Shown: positions 33,252-42,697 of the stretch, piece after piece
Layout: each line of letters begins with the position of its first letter
Position numbering within the stretch: position 1 is the first letter of the stretch
Assembly (NCBI GenBank): GCA_035293765.1
Contig: DATGMF010000094.1
Coordinates: forward strand, 4,131-68,130
DNA: 64,000 bases
Source of the DNA: DASRHT01 sp035293765
Lineage (GTDB): Bacteria; Chloroflexota; Ktedonobacteria; Ktedonobacterales; Ktedonobacteraceae
Direction: 5' to 3'
Notes under the pieces: generated by a model
Seen by the model: the letters and a program-made list of their open reading frames with translations, nothing else
What the model was told of the DNA's origin: nothing
Databases searched by the model: none
Program-made: the position numbers and the translations under genes

Positions 33252-34091
33252 TTAATAGCCGGTTCCGCTTTCAAAGGTGCTGGCAATGACGCTATAACCT
33301 TTATCGGTGGAATGAATGTCGTGGAAGATGCTACACATCCAGGTAAAGGAACAGATGTTGGGGTTCGGCGTTGCCGCCCCGCCAAAGGCATCAAAGACAT
33401 CGACAATAATGCCAAATCCCCTGACATCATTTGCCAGATGCTGGTTCACCGTTTGGACGATTGGGACAGTGTTGGGACAAATGTTTTGCAGAGGATCGTA
33501 ATAATTCATCATTACCAGATCGCCGGTCAGCCGCCCATTGACCATCAATGCCTGGTGCAACTCTGGCAAGATAGTACGCGTCAAGTTCGCATCTACGGTT
33601 GCCAGATTCGCGTTGCATGCGGCCATACTAAAAGTGCAGGTCTTCGTGTTGATGCCAGACAAGACGTCATTAGCGCCGATATCCAGCGTCACCGGGCTTA
33701 CCTGACCACGATTGGCAGCCAGATAGGCGAGCGCCGCATTGAGCTGAGAGCCCAGGTAAGGGAACTTCCGCAAGAATGGAAAAGGGCATTTGCCGTTGAG
33801 CATCGTGACGGTTGTCTCGCCTGGACAGGCCAGATTCGCCGTCGTCTTCACGCCATGACCGGCCAGATTACTGGCAAAGTCATTAGAGTAGCCGTCATCG
33901 AAGTTGAGGTCGGGCTGAAAGCCAAAGGCCAGGGAATCACCCAGAACCAGGTAATGCGTTTTGGGTCCAACGAGTGATGCTGCCGCAGCCTGTGAAGCTG
34001 AGAACGCTACAAATACTAGAGAGAAGAGCAGGGTACCAATGAAAAGGAGTGATTTCGCAGTGCGCCTGTAGGGAAGCGTGCGTTCACGCAT
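33252..34091 (-). CDS. Secreted SGNH/GDSL hydrolase
   Basis: A 279-residue exported esterase-like protein. A signal peptide (about 1-38, with AQ-type cleavage near SQAAAAS) precedes the SGNH core: catalytic serine in LVLGDSLAFG, oxyanion glycine and asparagine in DIGANDV, and the Asp-x-x-His pair in HDIHSTDKGY near the C-terminus. Substrate could be lipid, acyl-glycan or acetylated polysaccharide. The ATG at 34091 has AGGAGG upstream. It is convergent with the CDF gene. Confidence 0.85.
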   Translation of the reverse strand: MRERTLPYRRTAKSLLFIGTLLFSLVFVAFSASQAAAASLVGPKTHYLVLGDSLAFGFQPDLNFDDGYSNDFASNLAGHGVKTTANLACPGETTVTMLNGKCPFPFLRKFPYLGSQLNAALAYLAANRGQVSPVTLDIGANDVLSGINTKTCTFSMAACNANLATVDANLTRTILPELHQALMVNGRLTGDLVMMNYYDPLQNICPNTVPIVQTVNQHLANDVRGFGIIVDVFDAFGGAATPNPNICSFTWMCSIFHDIHSTDKGYSVIASTFESGTGY

Positions 34092-34245
34092 GAATGGTCC
34101 TCCTGTACGTGGAGACATCATCCACTATAATAATACTACAACGGATCGGCAATCCGTTTCGCATAAGAGTAGAAGAAAGAGGCATCTCATATAATAATAT
34201 AACCTCTTACATAGAGGAATTTCAAGAGATAAAAGGGGGATTTTT

Positions 34246-34275
34246 GGATTGCGAGCCGATGTGATATAGTAATGA
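34246..34275 (+). promoter_or_regulatory. Weak promoter candidate and palindrome before GH57 gene
   Basis: TTTGGA near 34248 and TATAGT near 34265 form a loose sigma-70 pair. Further on, AGGCAT-C-ATGCCT (34327-34339) is a perfect palindrome about an odd centre. The 279 bases upstream of the GH57 start hold no other obvious element. Confidence 0.3.
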
Positions 34276-34370
34276 AGAGATAAGAGTGCAGCCGCACAAG
34301 TATCGGCAATCCTGAGTACAGACTCCAGGCATCATGCCTTTGCTATATTGGGTGACGATTGGGTGACGCG

Positions 34371-36572
34371 ATGACAAAAGAGGCCGCTAACAGTATTCAT
34401 TTTGGTCTGCTGTTCCATAACCATCAGCCGGTAGGCAATTTCCCCTGGGTGTTGCAACAGGTATACGAGGAAGCATACCAGCCGATGGTAGAGGCGCTGG
34501 AGAGGCATCCGGGCGTGCGCCTCTCTCTGCACTACACCGGTTCGCTGCTGGACTGGCTAGCAGAAGCTCATCCCGAATTTCTAGAGCGCGTTAAAGCTCT
34601 AGTCAAGCGCAACCAGGTCGAAATGGTGAGCGGCGGCTACTATGAACCCATCCTGCCCTCCATTCCTGATGACGATAAGGTCGCGCAGATTCGCCGCCTG
34701 ACAGCGCGCATTGAACGCGACCTCGGCAGCAAACCCACCGGCATGTGGATCGCAGAGCGCGTATGGGAGCCAGGATTGCCGCGTCTGCTGCGCGCGGCTG
34801 AGATCGAGTGGACCATTCTTGACGATGTACATTTCAAAAATGTAGGCCTGGAGGATCGCGACCTTTACGGCTACTACGCCACAGAAGATCAGAGCAGCGC
34901 ATTGAAGGTATACGCCACCAGCAAAATGTTGCGCTATACTATTCCCTGGCGTCCGGTAGCAGAAACGATCAAAGAGCTGCACTCGCTAGCTACCTCCGAT
35001 GGGAGACGGATCATCGTTATGGGCGATGACGGCGAAAAATTCGGTAGCTGGCCCGAGACGCAGGAGTATTGCTGGGGAGCGGATGGGCGCTCCGGCTGGG
35101 TTGAGGAATTTTTCACGGCGCTTGAGCAGAACAGCGCATGGCTCCATACCATTCCACTGGGCGAATACGCTCACGCTCATCCAGCGTTGGGACGCATTTA
35201 CCTGCCCACATCATCGTATATTGAGATGACTGAGTGGGCGCTCCCACCCGAGAAGGCATATGCTTTCGGGAAAATTCTTCACCGCTTAGAACAGGAAAAA
35301 AAGGAAGGTATCCTCCAATTTATACGCGGCGGCTTCTGGCGCAATTTCCTGGTCCGCTATCCTGAGGTCAACAATCAGCATAAAAAAATGTTGCGCGTCC
35401 ATGATCACGTCTATGAAGCGGGGGCAAAAACAGAGGCGGGAATAGAGCATTTATGGAAAGGGCAGGCCAATGATACCTACTGGCACGGGCTCTTTGGCGG
35501 CATCTATATGGGGCATGTGCGTTCGGCCATCTATCATCACCTGATCAAAGCGGAAAACGCGGCGGATCGCATACGTCATGGCGCGGGGTCCTGGCAGCAT
35601 CACGAACTGACCGATTTTGACCGCGACACGCAGGATGAGCTGATCTTCGAAAGCGATCAGCAAAACCTGTATATTGACCTGCAACGCGGGGGGACGATTT
35701 TTGAGTGGGATCTGCGGCGCAGCGCCCATAATCTGACATGCGTTATGACGCGCCAACGCGAAAGTTACCATCAGACAGTAATAGACCACGAGCAGGAGCG
35801 TCGCCGGGCCGAGCAATGCCAGCCAAGCGATCAGGCAAAAGAGCAGGAGCCGCTTTCCCCCCATACCACCATCCGCACGCGAGAGCCCGATCTGGACCGC
35901 TACATCGTCGTGGATCGGTATCGCCGCACAAGCTTAATCGATCATTTTTTGCCTTCCGGCTTGCCTCTGGCGAGCTTTGCCGCCGCTCGTTTTGAGGAAA
36001 TGGGCAATTTTGTCGAGCTTCCTTACGCTGCAACTGTGGGGAAAGATCAGAGTGGTACCACTATTACCATGACACGCGATGGGCATGTCCGCAGGTATGG
36101 AGCATTGAGCGCCATCCCTGTGCATCTTAGTAAATCGCTCTTCATTCCCATCAGCAAAGAGCAGCTCATTGTGCGCTTTACGCTGCAAAATCGGGGACAG
36201 GCCAGGCTGCAAACACACTTTGCCACCGAATGGAACTTTCATTTGCTGGGAGGAGGAGGTAACGAACAGGCGTATTATATTATCTCAGGCGAGAAGCCAG
36301 AAACCGGTTGCTTTGACACCACCGGCGAGATAGCATCGGTGCGCGAATTTCATATCGGCAATACCTGGATACAGCAGGATATGGGGTTCGTCCTGAGCAA
36401 GGAGGCAAAGCTCTGGCACTTCTCTATCGAGACGGTCACAGGGTCCGAGGCCGGCTTTGAGCGCACCCACCAGGGGAGCTGCTTTACGCTCATCTGGCCC
36501 CTTGTGCTGGAAGCAGAGCAATCCTGGAGCGTCGAAATGGTCTGTAGTGGCAGTCCGCCCGTATTGCAATGA
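34371..36572 (+). CDS. GH57 4-alpha-glucanotransferase / alpha-amylase
   Basis: A 733-residue glycoside hydrolase family 57 enzyme acting on alpha-1,4-glucans, retaining mechanism. The barrel (about 10-400) starts FGLLFHNHQPVG. The nucleophile is E129 in WIAERVWEP and the acid/base D220 in MGDDGEKFG; their spacing of 91 matches the Thermococcus 4-alpha-glucanotransferase (E123/D214). C-terminal beta domains (DUF1925/1926 type) run from about 410 to the end. I choose the ATG at 34371, although an upstream in-frame TTG exists. It is followed after 32 bases by a glutamine amidotransferase gene. It probably works in glycogen or maltodextrin metabolism; hydrolase versus transferase activity is not decidable. 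Confidence 0.9.
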   Translation: MTKEAANSIHFGLLFHNHQPVGNFPWVLQQVYEEAYQPMVEALERHPGVRLSLHYTGSLLDWLAEAHPEFLERVKALVKRNQVEMVSGGYYEPILPSIPDDDKVAQIRRLTARIERDLGSKPTGMWIAERVWEPGLPRLLRAAEIEWTILDDVHFKNVGLEDRDLYGYYATEDQSSALKVYATSKMLRYTIPWRPVAETIKELHSLATSDGRRIIVMGDDGEKFGSWPETQEYCWGADGRSGWVEEFFTALEQNSAWLHTIPLGEYAHAHPALGRIYLPTSSYIEMTEWALPPEKAYAFGKILHRLEQEKKEGILQFIRGGFWRNFLVRYPEVNNQHKKMLRVHDHVYEAGAKTEAGIEHLWKGQANDTYWHGLFGGIYMGHVRSAIYHHLIKAENAADRIRHGAGSWQHHELTDFDRDTQDELIFESDQQNLYIDLQRGGTIFEWDLRRSAHNLTCVMTRQRESYHQTVIDHEQERRRAEQCQPSDQAKEQEPLSPHTTIRTREPDLDRYIVVDRYRRTSLIDHFLPSGLPLASFAAARFEEMGNFVELPYAATVGKDQSGTTITMTRDGHVRRYGALSAIPVHLSKSLFIPISKEQLIVRFTLQNRGQARLQTHFATEWNFHLLGGGGNEQAYYIISGEKPETGCFDTTGEIASVREFHIGNTWIQQDMGFVLSKEAKLWHFSIETVTGSEAGFERTHQGSCFTLIWPLVLEAEQSWSVEMVCSGSPPVLQ

Positions 36573-36604
36573 TTTGTCAGCGACGAGGAAAGGGAAGAGA
36601 TCAC

Positions 36605-37318
36605 ATGAAAAAGGTGCTTATACTGCAACATGTATGGGAAAATTCTACCGGCTTTGTGGGGGAGATATTGCGCCAGCATGCCATAGCATATGACCTGATC
36701 CATGTTGAAACGGAGCCGATTCCCAATCCGAGCGCATTTGATGCCGTTATCGCCTTTGGCGGTTCTCAGCATGTGTATGAGGAACACAAATACCCTTACT
36801 TCACCCAGGAGAAGGTTATGATTCGTAAAGTACTTGAACAGGATATTCCATATCTGGGAATTTGCCTGGGCGGTCAACTGCTGGCGGAAGTCCTGGAGCA
36901 GGGAGCGGTACGACAACATACCATGAAGGAGTTCGGCTTCTACGATATCGCACTTACCGAAGATGGGAAAAAGGACCGGCTTTACGCAGGACTGCCAGGC
37001 TATCAAAAAGTTTTTCACTGGCACGAGGACGTTTTTGATCTTCCGGCTGGAGCTACGCTCCTGGCAACCAACGACTATGCGAAAAATCAGGCATTTCGTT
37101 ACCGCAACGCCTATGGCTTGCAGTACCATATTGAGATTGACCCGGCGATGCTCGATACCTGGCTTTATCATCCTGACCTCCAACCGAAGAGTACTGATCC
37201 CCAGGAAATCGAAGCATATAAAACCATTGAGCACACACGCGACCAGCATTTCCCGCTCTATCGGGAGCACACGAGCATTATGTTTGGGAATTTTCTCAAA
37301 ATTTGTGAGCTTATCTGA
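36605..37318 (+). CDS. Class I glutamine amidotransferase-like protein (GMP synthase GATase type)
   Basis: A 237-residue stand-alone triad amidotransferase. The nucleophile Cys is in GICLGGQLLAE, and the catalytic His and Glu are in YHIEID. No synthase domain is attached, so it needs a partner or cleaves a gamma-glutamyl amide (as in gamma-glutamyl-gamma-aminobutyrate hydrolases). The ATG at 36605 has GGAAGAGA upstream. It follows the GH57 gene by 32 bases, which suggests one transcript, but the functional connection is unclear. Confidence 0.85.
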   Translation: MKKVLILQHVWENSTGFVGEILRQHAIAYDLIHVETEPIPNPSAFDAVIAFGGSQHVYEEHKYPYFTQEKVMIRKVLEQDIPYLGICLGGQLLAEVLEQGAVRQHTMKEFGFYDIALTEDGKKDRLYAGLPGYQKVFHWHEDVFDLPAGATLLATNDYAKNQAFRYRNAYGLQYHIEIDPAMLDTWLYHPDLQPKSTDPQEIEAYKTIEHTRDQHFPLYREHTSIMFGNFLKICELI

Positions 37319-37542
37319 GGGGAAACAGGGGAAAAACCCTTTTCTTTTCCCTCTACTATCTGTTATACTTGCACTCATAACCTATTCTACCGGCTTATAG
37401 GGTTGTCTGTGGTGCCAAACAATCAACCTGGACCCTGGTGTTATCAGTGAAAATGCAGATAGTGATGGAATGGCTCAATTTCTGATAGTAAACATTTTGT
37501 AGTAAAATTTATAGCATTCCTTTGAACGATTGGATCACACAT

Positions 37543-38574
37543 ATGCGTAAGTGGTATGCGAACACTGTATCCCTGGAACGGAGTGCAGCTATAACATTTT
37601 TTCTTGAAACCGATTTCGAAAGGCAGCATTCAACGACGATGCCGCGACAGAAAACTAGAAAATACCCTAATAGCGTATCCCATAGAAAACAGTTACGACA
37701 TTCACCCTTTACCATCGCAGCTTGTAGTGTCGCTAACGAACGGCACCCCACACGCAATGAAGATAGCATACTTTTGGATGAACGCAGCGGGGTCGCAGCA
37801 GTTTTCGACGGTGTAGGTGGGAGTGCCGCGGGAGAAATTGCCTCGCGGATCGCCACATTCGCTACCCGCCAGGGCTGGACACATCTCCTCAAACAACTGC
37901 AAAAGAACCGTAGAATACCCTCCATTCTTGCATGCTGCGACAATCTCAACCTCTGCGCCTTGCTCCAACATTTACTTCTAGAAGCTGATGAGCAAGTACG
38001 CACGGAGGGCGCCAGGCGAGCGGGAACAGATGACCTGGCGACAACGGTGGCGCTGACCGCTTTCTGCAAACAACCCGATAGCGGAAGCTATACGATGGTC
38101 TACGCTCATGTTGGGGATAGCCGCGTATATCTGTTACACGGGCAAGAGCGACTCAAGCGGCTGACCAACGATGATGGGCTTCTCGCCAAACTGGTGGAAA
38201 ATAAGATCATCAACGAAGCTGAAGCTCTGCGCATCGATCAAGCCGTACACGCCAACCAGCTATCGGATACCGAACTGAGCTACTTTAAGCTGCGAGGAGG
38301 CATTACCCAGGCATTAGGTGGTCCCCTTCCTCCCACTGTCCATATCAACTATACCACCATCCACCCGGGTGATCGTATTTTGCTTTGCACCGATGGCATT
38401 CACGATAACTTGGTCGATGAAGAAATCGAAGCTATTCTCAGGAACACCCCCCGCTCCTCCACCGCTCGCGCTCTGATAGAACATTCCATCTTACGCTCGC
38501 ACCAGGAGCGTAGTGAGACCATACGCGCCAAGCCCGATGATATGAGCGCCATCGTCCTGACCTGCCGCTATTGA
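37543..38574 (+). CDS. PP2C-type serine/threonine phosphatase
   Basis: A cytosolic protein phosphatase of up to 343 residues that opposes Hanks-type kinases. Metal motifs are in order: RNEDS, VFDGVGG, HVGDSRVY, CTDGIHDNL and KPDDMSAIV near the end. The first 45 residues precede the fold and the start is uncertain: ATG at 37543 is used, a TTG at 37522 or ATG at 37639 are alternatives. No kinase gene is nearby. The gap before it (from 37319) is AT-rich and may hold a promoter, but I see no clear boxes. Confidence 0.85.
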   Translation: MRKWYANTVSLERSAAITFFLETDFERQHSTTMPRQKTRKYPNSVSHRKQLRHSPFTIAACSVANERHPTRNEDSILLDERSGVAAVFDGVGGSAAGEIASRIATFATRQGWTHLLKQLQKNRRIPSILACCDNLNLCALLQHLLLEADEQVRTEGARRAGTDDLATTVALTAFCKQPDSGSYTMVYAHVGDSRVYLLHGQERLKRLTNDDGLLAKLVENKIINEAEALRIDQAVHANQLSDTELSYFKLRGGITQALGGPLPPTVHINYTTIHPGDRILLCTDGIHDNLVDEEIEAILRNTPRSSTARALIEHSILRSHQERSETIRAKPDDMSAIVLTCRY

Positions 38575-38610
38575 TCTTCGACAATCTAAAAATGCATCAA
38601 AGCTTGCTTT

Positions 38611-38636
38611 ACTAAAAGGCTTTGCTTCTTTTTAGT
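38611..38636 (+). terminator. AT-rich hairpin after PP2C gene
   Basis: ACTAAAAG pairs with CTTTTTAGT around a short loop. It lies 37 bases after the PP2C stop and could end its transcript. Confidence 0.45.
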
Positions 38637-38762
38637 GATCCCAAAAAGTACTAGTAACATCTCCATATGTGCACACATGCCACGGGTGTGTGTTACCCTC
38701 TTATGAGAACTGATTGGCCCTTACTATGTTGTCTTATCGTTAAAAAGAGGAGTAACGCAATC

Positions 38763-39449
38763 GTGGGTAGGAAACCGTGGTTCCCGGTAATGCTGCTGGC
38801 TTTGATCCTGTTGAGCGCCTGTGGGACAAAACAAGCAAATAGTTCATCCCCTTCACCCGATGCTTCATCCAGGCTCAACGATAAGCTCCATATCAACCAG
38901 CAAACAAACACAACCGGGCCAATGATGGTATTTCCTAAACAAGATGCCCCAACTCCAACAGCGCAGGTACCTACGAATATTCCTAGAACTGGCGTGGGAG
39001 CAGCGCCTTACGGACCGCCGCCACCAATGAGCGCCGAGGAAACGCAGCTCACCCAACAGCTTTTCGCCCTTATTAACAGTGATCGGGCAGCACGCGGGCT
39101 GTACCCATATACCTGGAACGCTACTCTGGCCGGAGGGGCTCGCCTGCATAGCTGGAATATGTACCATTGCGGCTTCAGCCATACCTGCCCCGATGGACGC
39201 TCGCAATGCCAACGCATCGCGGACGAAGGCTTCGCCGGTTACAGCGATTGCGGCGAATGCATTGGCTATGCCGGACCATATCCCACGCCTTACGCCGGCA
39301 TGCACAATATCCAGGAGAGCATGGTGAACGAGCCGCCAACCGGCTGGCACCGCATCCACCTTCTCAGCACCACCCTTCACCGAGTCGGAGTCGGCATCTA
39401 CGTTGATCCGCAGGGCTATATCTGGTTCACTGAGGATCTGGTAAGCTGA
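38763..39449 (+). CDS. CAP/SCP-domain lipoprotein
   Basis: A 228-residue lipoprotein. The signal peptide ends in lipobox LLSAC, so the anchor cysteine is near residue 18. A low-complexity proline/serine linker (about 22-90) precedes a CAP domain (CRISP/PR-1 type) with the LFALINSDRAARGLYPYTWN start, paired cysteines and an HNIQESM segment. The GTG at 38763 has GAGGAG 10 bases upstream; an earlier ATG frame lacks a signal peptide at its start. Bacterial CAP proteins are secreted and often of unknown role. Confidence 0.8.
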   Translation: MGRKPWFPVMLLALILLSACGTKQANSSSPSPDASSRLNDKLHINQQTNTTGPMMVFPKQDAPTPTAQVPTNIPRTGVGAAPYGPPPPMSAEETQLTQQLFALINSDRAARGLYPYTWNATLAGGARLHSWNMYHCGFSHTCPDGRSQCQRIADEGFAGYSDCGECIGYAGPYPTPYAGMHNIQESMVNEPPTGWHRIHLLSTTLHRVGVGIYVDPQGYIWFTEDLVS

Positions 39450-39886
39450 AAGAAGGCGAGTGTACCCCCCCCTTCTTCTAGCCCGTACCATCACATAGAC
39501 GTGATGCACATCAACTGTGGATTTGTTCAGCTCTCTCCTTTGATTCCAACGCTTCACCTGTAGATCGAAGCAAACCAACAGCTAGAAAACATATCTCCAT
39601 ATCATCTCTACCAGAGATCAACACTTTTTCTTCTATTCCCTCTATTTATCTTTACTTGATTTCCATCAAAATATTTTACTTCAAAGATGTAACTTTTCTC
39701 AAGTTTCTATCGTGCTCCTTTCAGTAGAAGCGCAAAGGCTTCATATCCATCTCCGCTTTTGGCGGTCTGGATATTTTTCATAGTTGGGCATACGTATCGA
39801 TAAAACAGAAGGCCAGAGTAGTTGCTCTTCAGCATAGCGTTACTGTTGAGCGGCGATTTGTTCGTCATGTGATAAAGGAGGCGGCT
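39450..39886. other. 437-base intergenic region with an attenuator-like hairpin
   Basis: Between the CAP lipoprotein gene and egtB. The central part (about 39590-39720) is AT-rich. The strong hairpin at 39743 is annotated separately. No ORF of credible quality is visible. Confidence 0.6.
39743..39779 (+). terminator. Terminator/attenuator-like hairpin upstream of egtB
   Basis: ATATCCA at 39743 pairs with TGGATAT ending 39774, with an inner CCGC/GCGG stem, and T5 directly after. It lies 294 bases after the CAP stop and 108 bases before egtB, so it may be an attenuator in the egtB leader or end a small transcript. Confidence 0.55.
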
Positions 39887-41200
39887 GTGGCACGCTATAT
39901 GCCAGCAAAACCTACCACGACAATCACTCCATCGCTATCCAGACAATCCCTTGTAGAACAATACAGACGCGTTCGCAGTTTCTCAGAGCAGTTATGCAGG
40001 CCGCTGGTCACCGAAGATTACGTGATTCAGTCCATGCCCGATGTGAGCCCGACAAAATGGCATCTGGCGCACGTTACCTGGTTTTGGGAGACGTTTCTCC
40101 TCTCTCCCGCCAGACCTGATTATAGGTCCCCTCACCCCCAGTACGCCTATCTCTTTAACTCGTACTACAACAGCATTGGAACGCGGCATTGCCGTCCCAG
40201 GCGTGGCCTGATCTCACGACCTACGGTTAAGGAGACATATCAGTATCGCGCATATATTGATGAGCAGATGCTGGACTTGCTGGAAAAAATCGATGAAGGG
40301 CAATTGACAGCGTTAACGCCGATCATCACGCTCGGCTTGCATCATGAACAACAGCACCAGGAGCTGATGATTACCGATATCAAACATGTCTTTTCGTGCA
40401 ATCCGGTCTATCCTGTCTATCAGGCTGCCAACCCGGATAGACCGGCCAGCATGGCAAACATTCCGCCGCTGGCCTGGGTTGCCTACCCTGAAGGGGTCTA
40501 TTGGATAGGGCATGAGGGAGAGGGATTTGCCTTTGATAATGAGGGGCCGCATCACCGCCAATTCCTCCAGCCATTTCAACTGGCCTCGCGCTTAACCACC
40601 AACGGCGAGTACCTGGAATTTATAGAGGATGGAGGGTATCAAAACCCTCTGCTCTGGCTCTCTGACGGCTGGCGAACGGTCCAGGAAGAAGAATGGAACG
40701 CTCCCCTGTACTGGGAAAAACGCGATGGGCAATGGCGGATGATGACGGTAAGCGGATTGCGTCCGGTGGACAAAACCGAGCCTGTCTGCCATGTAAGCTA
40801 CTATGAAGCTGATGCATACGCGCGCTGGGCCAATGCGCGGCTCGCTACGGAAGGAGAATGGGAAGTTGCGGCGCGCGCTCTCCCCATAGAAGGCAGTTTC
40901 GTTGAGCGTGGCCTGTTTCATCCAGAACCGCTACAACAGCCTTCCTCAAGCAGTAAAATCGCTCAGATGTTTGGCGACGTCTGGGAGTGGACACAAAGCT
41001 CTTACTCTCCCTATCCAGGTTATCGTCCTCCTCCTGGAGCGGTAGGAGAGTACAACGGGAAGTTTATGTGCGATCAATACGTGCTACGGGGCGGCTCGTG
41101 CGCTACCTCTCGTTCCCACATACGGCCCACGTATCGCAATTTCTTCCCAGCTGCCGCACGCTGGCAGTTTATGGGTATCCGCCTGGCAAAAGAGGTGTAG
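39887..41200 (+). CDS. egtB: EgtB-type sulfoxide synthase (ergothioneine biosynthesis)
   Basis: A 437-residue non-haem iron enzyme that joins a thiol (gamma-glutamylcysteine or cysteine) to trimethylhistidine and forms the sulfoxide. The N-terminal DinB-like domain (about 15-180) supplies the iron histidines: one in KWHLAH and two in LHHEQQHQEL. The C-terminal FGE-sulfatase-like domain follows (about 195-437), ending VLRGGSCATSRSHIRPTYR. The GTG at 39887 has AAAGGAGG upstream. The ATG of egtD begins 1 base after its stop, so the two are translationally coupled. Confidence 0.93.
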   Translation: MARYMPAKPTTTITPSLSRQSLVEQYRRVRSFSEQLCRPLVTEDYVIQSMPDVSPTKWHLAHVTWFWETFLLSPARPDYRSPHPQYAYLFNSYYNSIGTRHCRPRRGLISRPTVKETYQYRAYIDEQMLDLLEKIDEGQLTALTPIITLGLHHEQQHQELMITDIKHVFSCNPVYPVYQAANPDRPASMANIPPLAWVAYPEGVYWIGHEGEGFAFDNEGPHHRQFLQPFQLASRLTTNGEYLEFIEDGGYQNPLLWLSDGWRTVQEEEWNAPLYWEKRDGQWRMMTVSGLRPVDKTEPVCHVSYYEADAYARWANARLATEGEWEVAARALPIEGSFVERGLFHPEPLQQPSSSSKIAQMFGDVWEWTQSSYSPYPGYRPPPGAVGEYNGKFMCDQYVLRGGSCATSRSHIRPTYRNFFPAAARWQFMGIRLAKEV

Positions 41201-41201
41201 C

Positions 41202-42176
41202 ATGCGCCGACAAACAAAGCGCCCGCTCCAGTTCTACGATTTTGAGCCGGAGAAGGATACCTTTCTGGAAGATGTGTTACAGGGATTACAGCAAATGCAA
41301 AAAGAGCTCCCCAGCAAGTATCTCTACGATCATGCTGGCTCGCAACTTTTCGAGCGCATCTGCACGTTAAGCGAGTACTATCCGACACGCACGGAACTCG
41401 CAATCATGCAAAAAAGCATGCACGAGATCATAGAGATTCTTGAACCATCTTGCCTGCTGATTGAGTATGGTAGTGGGAGCAGCAAGAAGACGCGCATGCT
41501 GCTAGATTCTCTCCAGCAGCCCGCCGCCTACGTTCCAATAGATATCTCCAAAGAGCATCTATTGCAGTCAGCCATTGCGCTTGCTATCGCCTATCCGCAA
41601 CTGGAAGTGCTACCTGTATGCGCTGACTACACCAGTTCTTTTGAGATACCTGCGCCGATCAAGCCAGTCCGGCGCATTATCGGCTATTATCCTGGCTCGA
41701 CCATTGGCAACTTCGATCCCGGGCCAGCGAAACGCTTCTTGCAACAAATCGCCATCGCCTGCAAGGGGGGAGGGCTACTGATAGGGGTAGATTTAAAGAA
41801 AGATTTCAACATTCTGCATAGCGCCTACAATGATCAACAGGGAGTTACAGCTCTGTTTAACCTGAATTTGCTGGCCCGGCTCAATAGAGAGCTACATGCA
41901 AACTTTCGGCTAGAGCACTTTCAGCACTATGCCTTCTATAACCCTCGCGAGGGCCGTATTGAAATGCATTTGGAGAGCCTGAAAGATCAGGTGGTGCAGA
42001 TCGGGGAGATTGAGTTTTTTTTCAAACTAGGGGAGAGTATCTGGACGGAAAGTTCTTATAAATACACACTAGATGAGTTTGCGCAACTGGCGCTGACCGC
42101 TGGCTTCACCGTTGAACGGGTATGGACAGATGCGCAAGGGCTCTTCAGCGTGCAATATCTGAAGTCAACCTATTAG
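41202..42176 (+). CDS. egtD: EgtD-type L-histidine N-alpha-methyltransferase
   Basis: A 324-residue SAM-dependent enzyme that makes hercynine (trimethylhistidine) from histidine, feeding EgtB. The start region KYLYDHAGSQLFERIC and SEYYPTRTE are family hallmarks; the SAM loop is IEYGSGSSKKTR and the acidic residue after beta-2 is in PIDISKEHL. It overlaps translationally with egtB. No egtA, egtC or egtE is adjacent, so the C-S lyase must be elsewhere, or this strain uses the EgtB type that accepts cysteine directly. Confidence 0.93.
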   Translation: MRRQTKRPLQFYDFEPEKDTFLEDVLQGLQQMQKELPSKYLYDHAGSQLFERICTLSEYYPTRTELAIMQKSMHEIIEILEPSCLLIEYGSGSSKKTRMLLDSLQQPAAYVPIDISKEHLLQSAIALAIAYPQLEVLPVCADYTSSFEIPAPIKPVRRIIGYYPGSTIGNFDPGPAKRFLQQIAIACKGGGLLIGVDLKKDFNILHSAYNDQQGVTALFNLNLLARLNRELHANFRLEHFQHYAFYNPREGRIEMHLESLKDQVVQIGEIEFFFKLGESIWTESSYKYTLDEFAQLALTAGFTVERVWTDAQGLFSVQYLKSTY

Positions 42177-42259
42177 TTTTCACTGGAAACAACTGCTTGC
42201 AGAAATTTGCCCTGATGCAGTAGCGGAAATCATCGCTGTTCGGGCATACTCTGTAAGCA

Positions 42260-42697
42260 GTGGAAAGGATTCCGTGGCATATGCACACGCTCCATTATTT
42301 GCACAAACGACATCAGCAACATGCTCATACAACCGTTACGCGACGCATACTGTATATTTTCACCTGGCTGAGTCTGACGGCTATAGTCGCGGCTTCGCTG
42401 CCATTCGCAGCTCAGGTTTACCTGGGCAAGGGGATGCTCAGACCGCAGCCTCCCCTGCCGAACCCCTCTCCAATTATCCATCACGGCTCGTCAACGCCCT
42501 CATCATCTCCAACACCTATAAAGCCACTATTCGCTAACTTGTGCAATGCGACATCATCCCCAAAGGTACGCCTTCAAAAGCTCATCGGTATGTTCGAGCG
42601 TATGCTGGTAGGTTTTCGTGACAACCCATTTAAGCGGCTTTTGTCCCCAGATTGTGTCACGCTCCTCATTCCAGCTCTGCTCGCTGAGTTGGGATAG
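42260..42697 (+). CDS. Possible single-helix membrane protein (doubtful)
   Basis: A 145-codon frame with one hydrophobic segment (about 28-52) followed by a proline/serine-rich linker. Its last 144 bases overlap the convergent DinB gene, whose coding evidence is better, so the frame may really end earlier or be fortuitous. No family resemblance is evident. Kept only because the membrane segment looks genuine. Confidence 0.25.
   Translation: MERIPWHMHTLHYLHKRHQQHAHTTVTRRILYIFTWLSLTAIVAASLPFAAQVYLGKGMLRPQPPLPNPSPIIHHGSSTPSSSPTPIKPLFANLCNATSSPKVRLQKLIGMFERMLVGFRDNPFKRLLSPDCVTLLIPALLAELG

Noticed and set aside
36350..37378. 342-codon frame antisense to GH57 and amidotransferase genes
   Set aside because: Both sense genes are full length with catalytic motifs, and the frame spans their junction.
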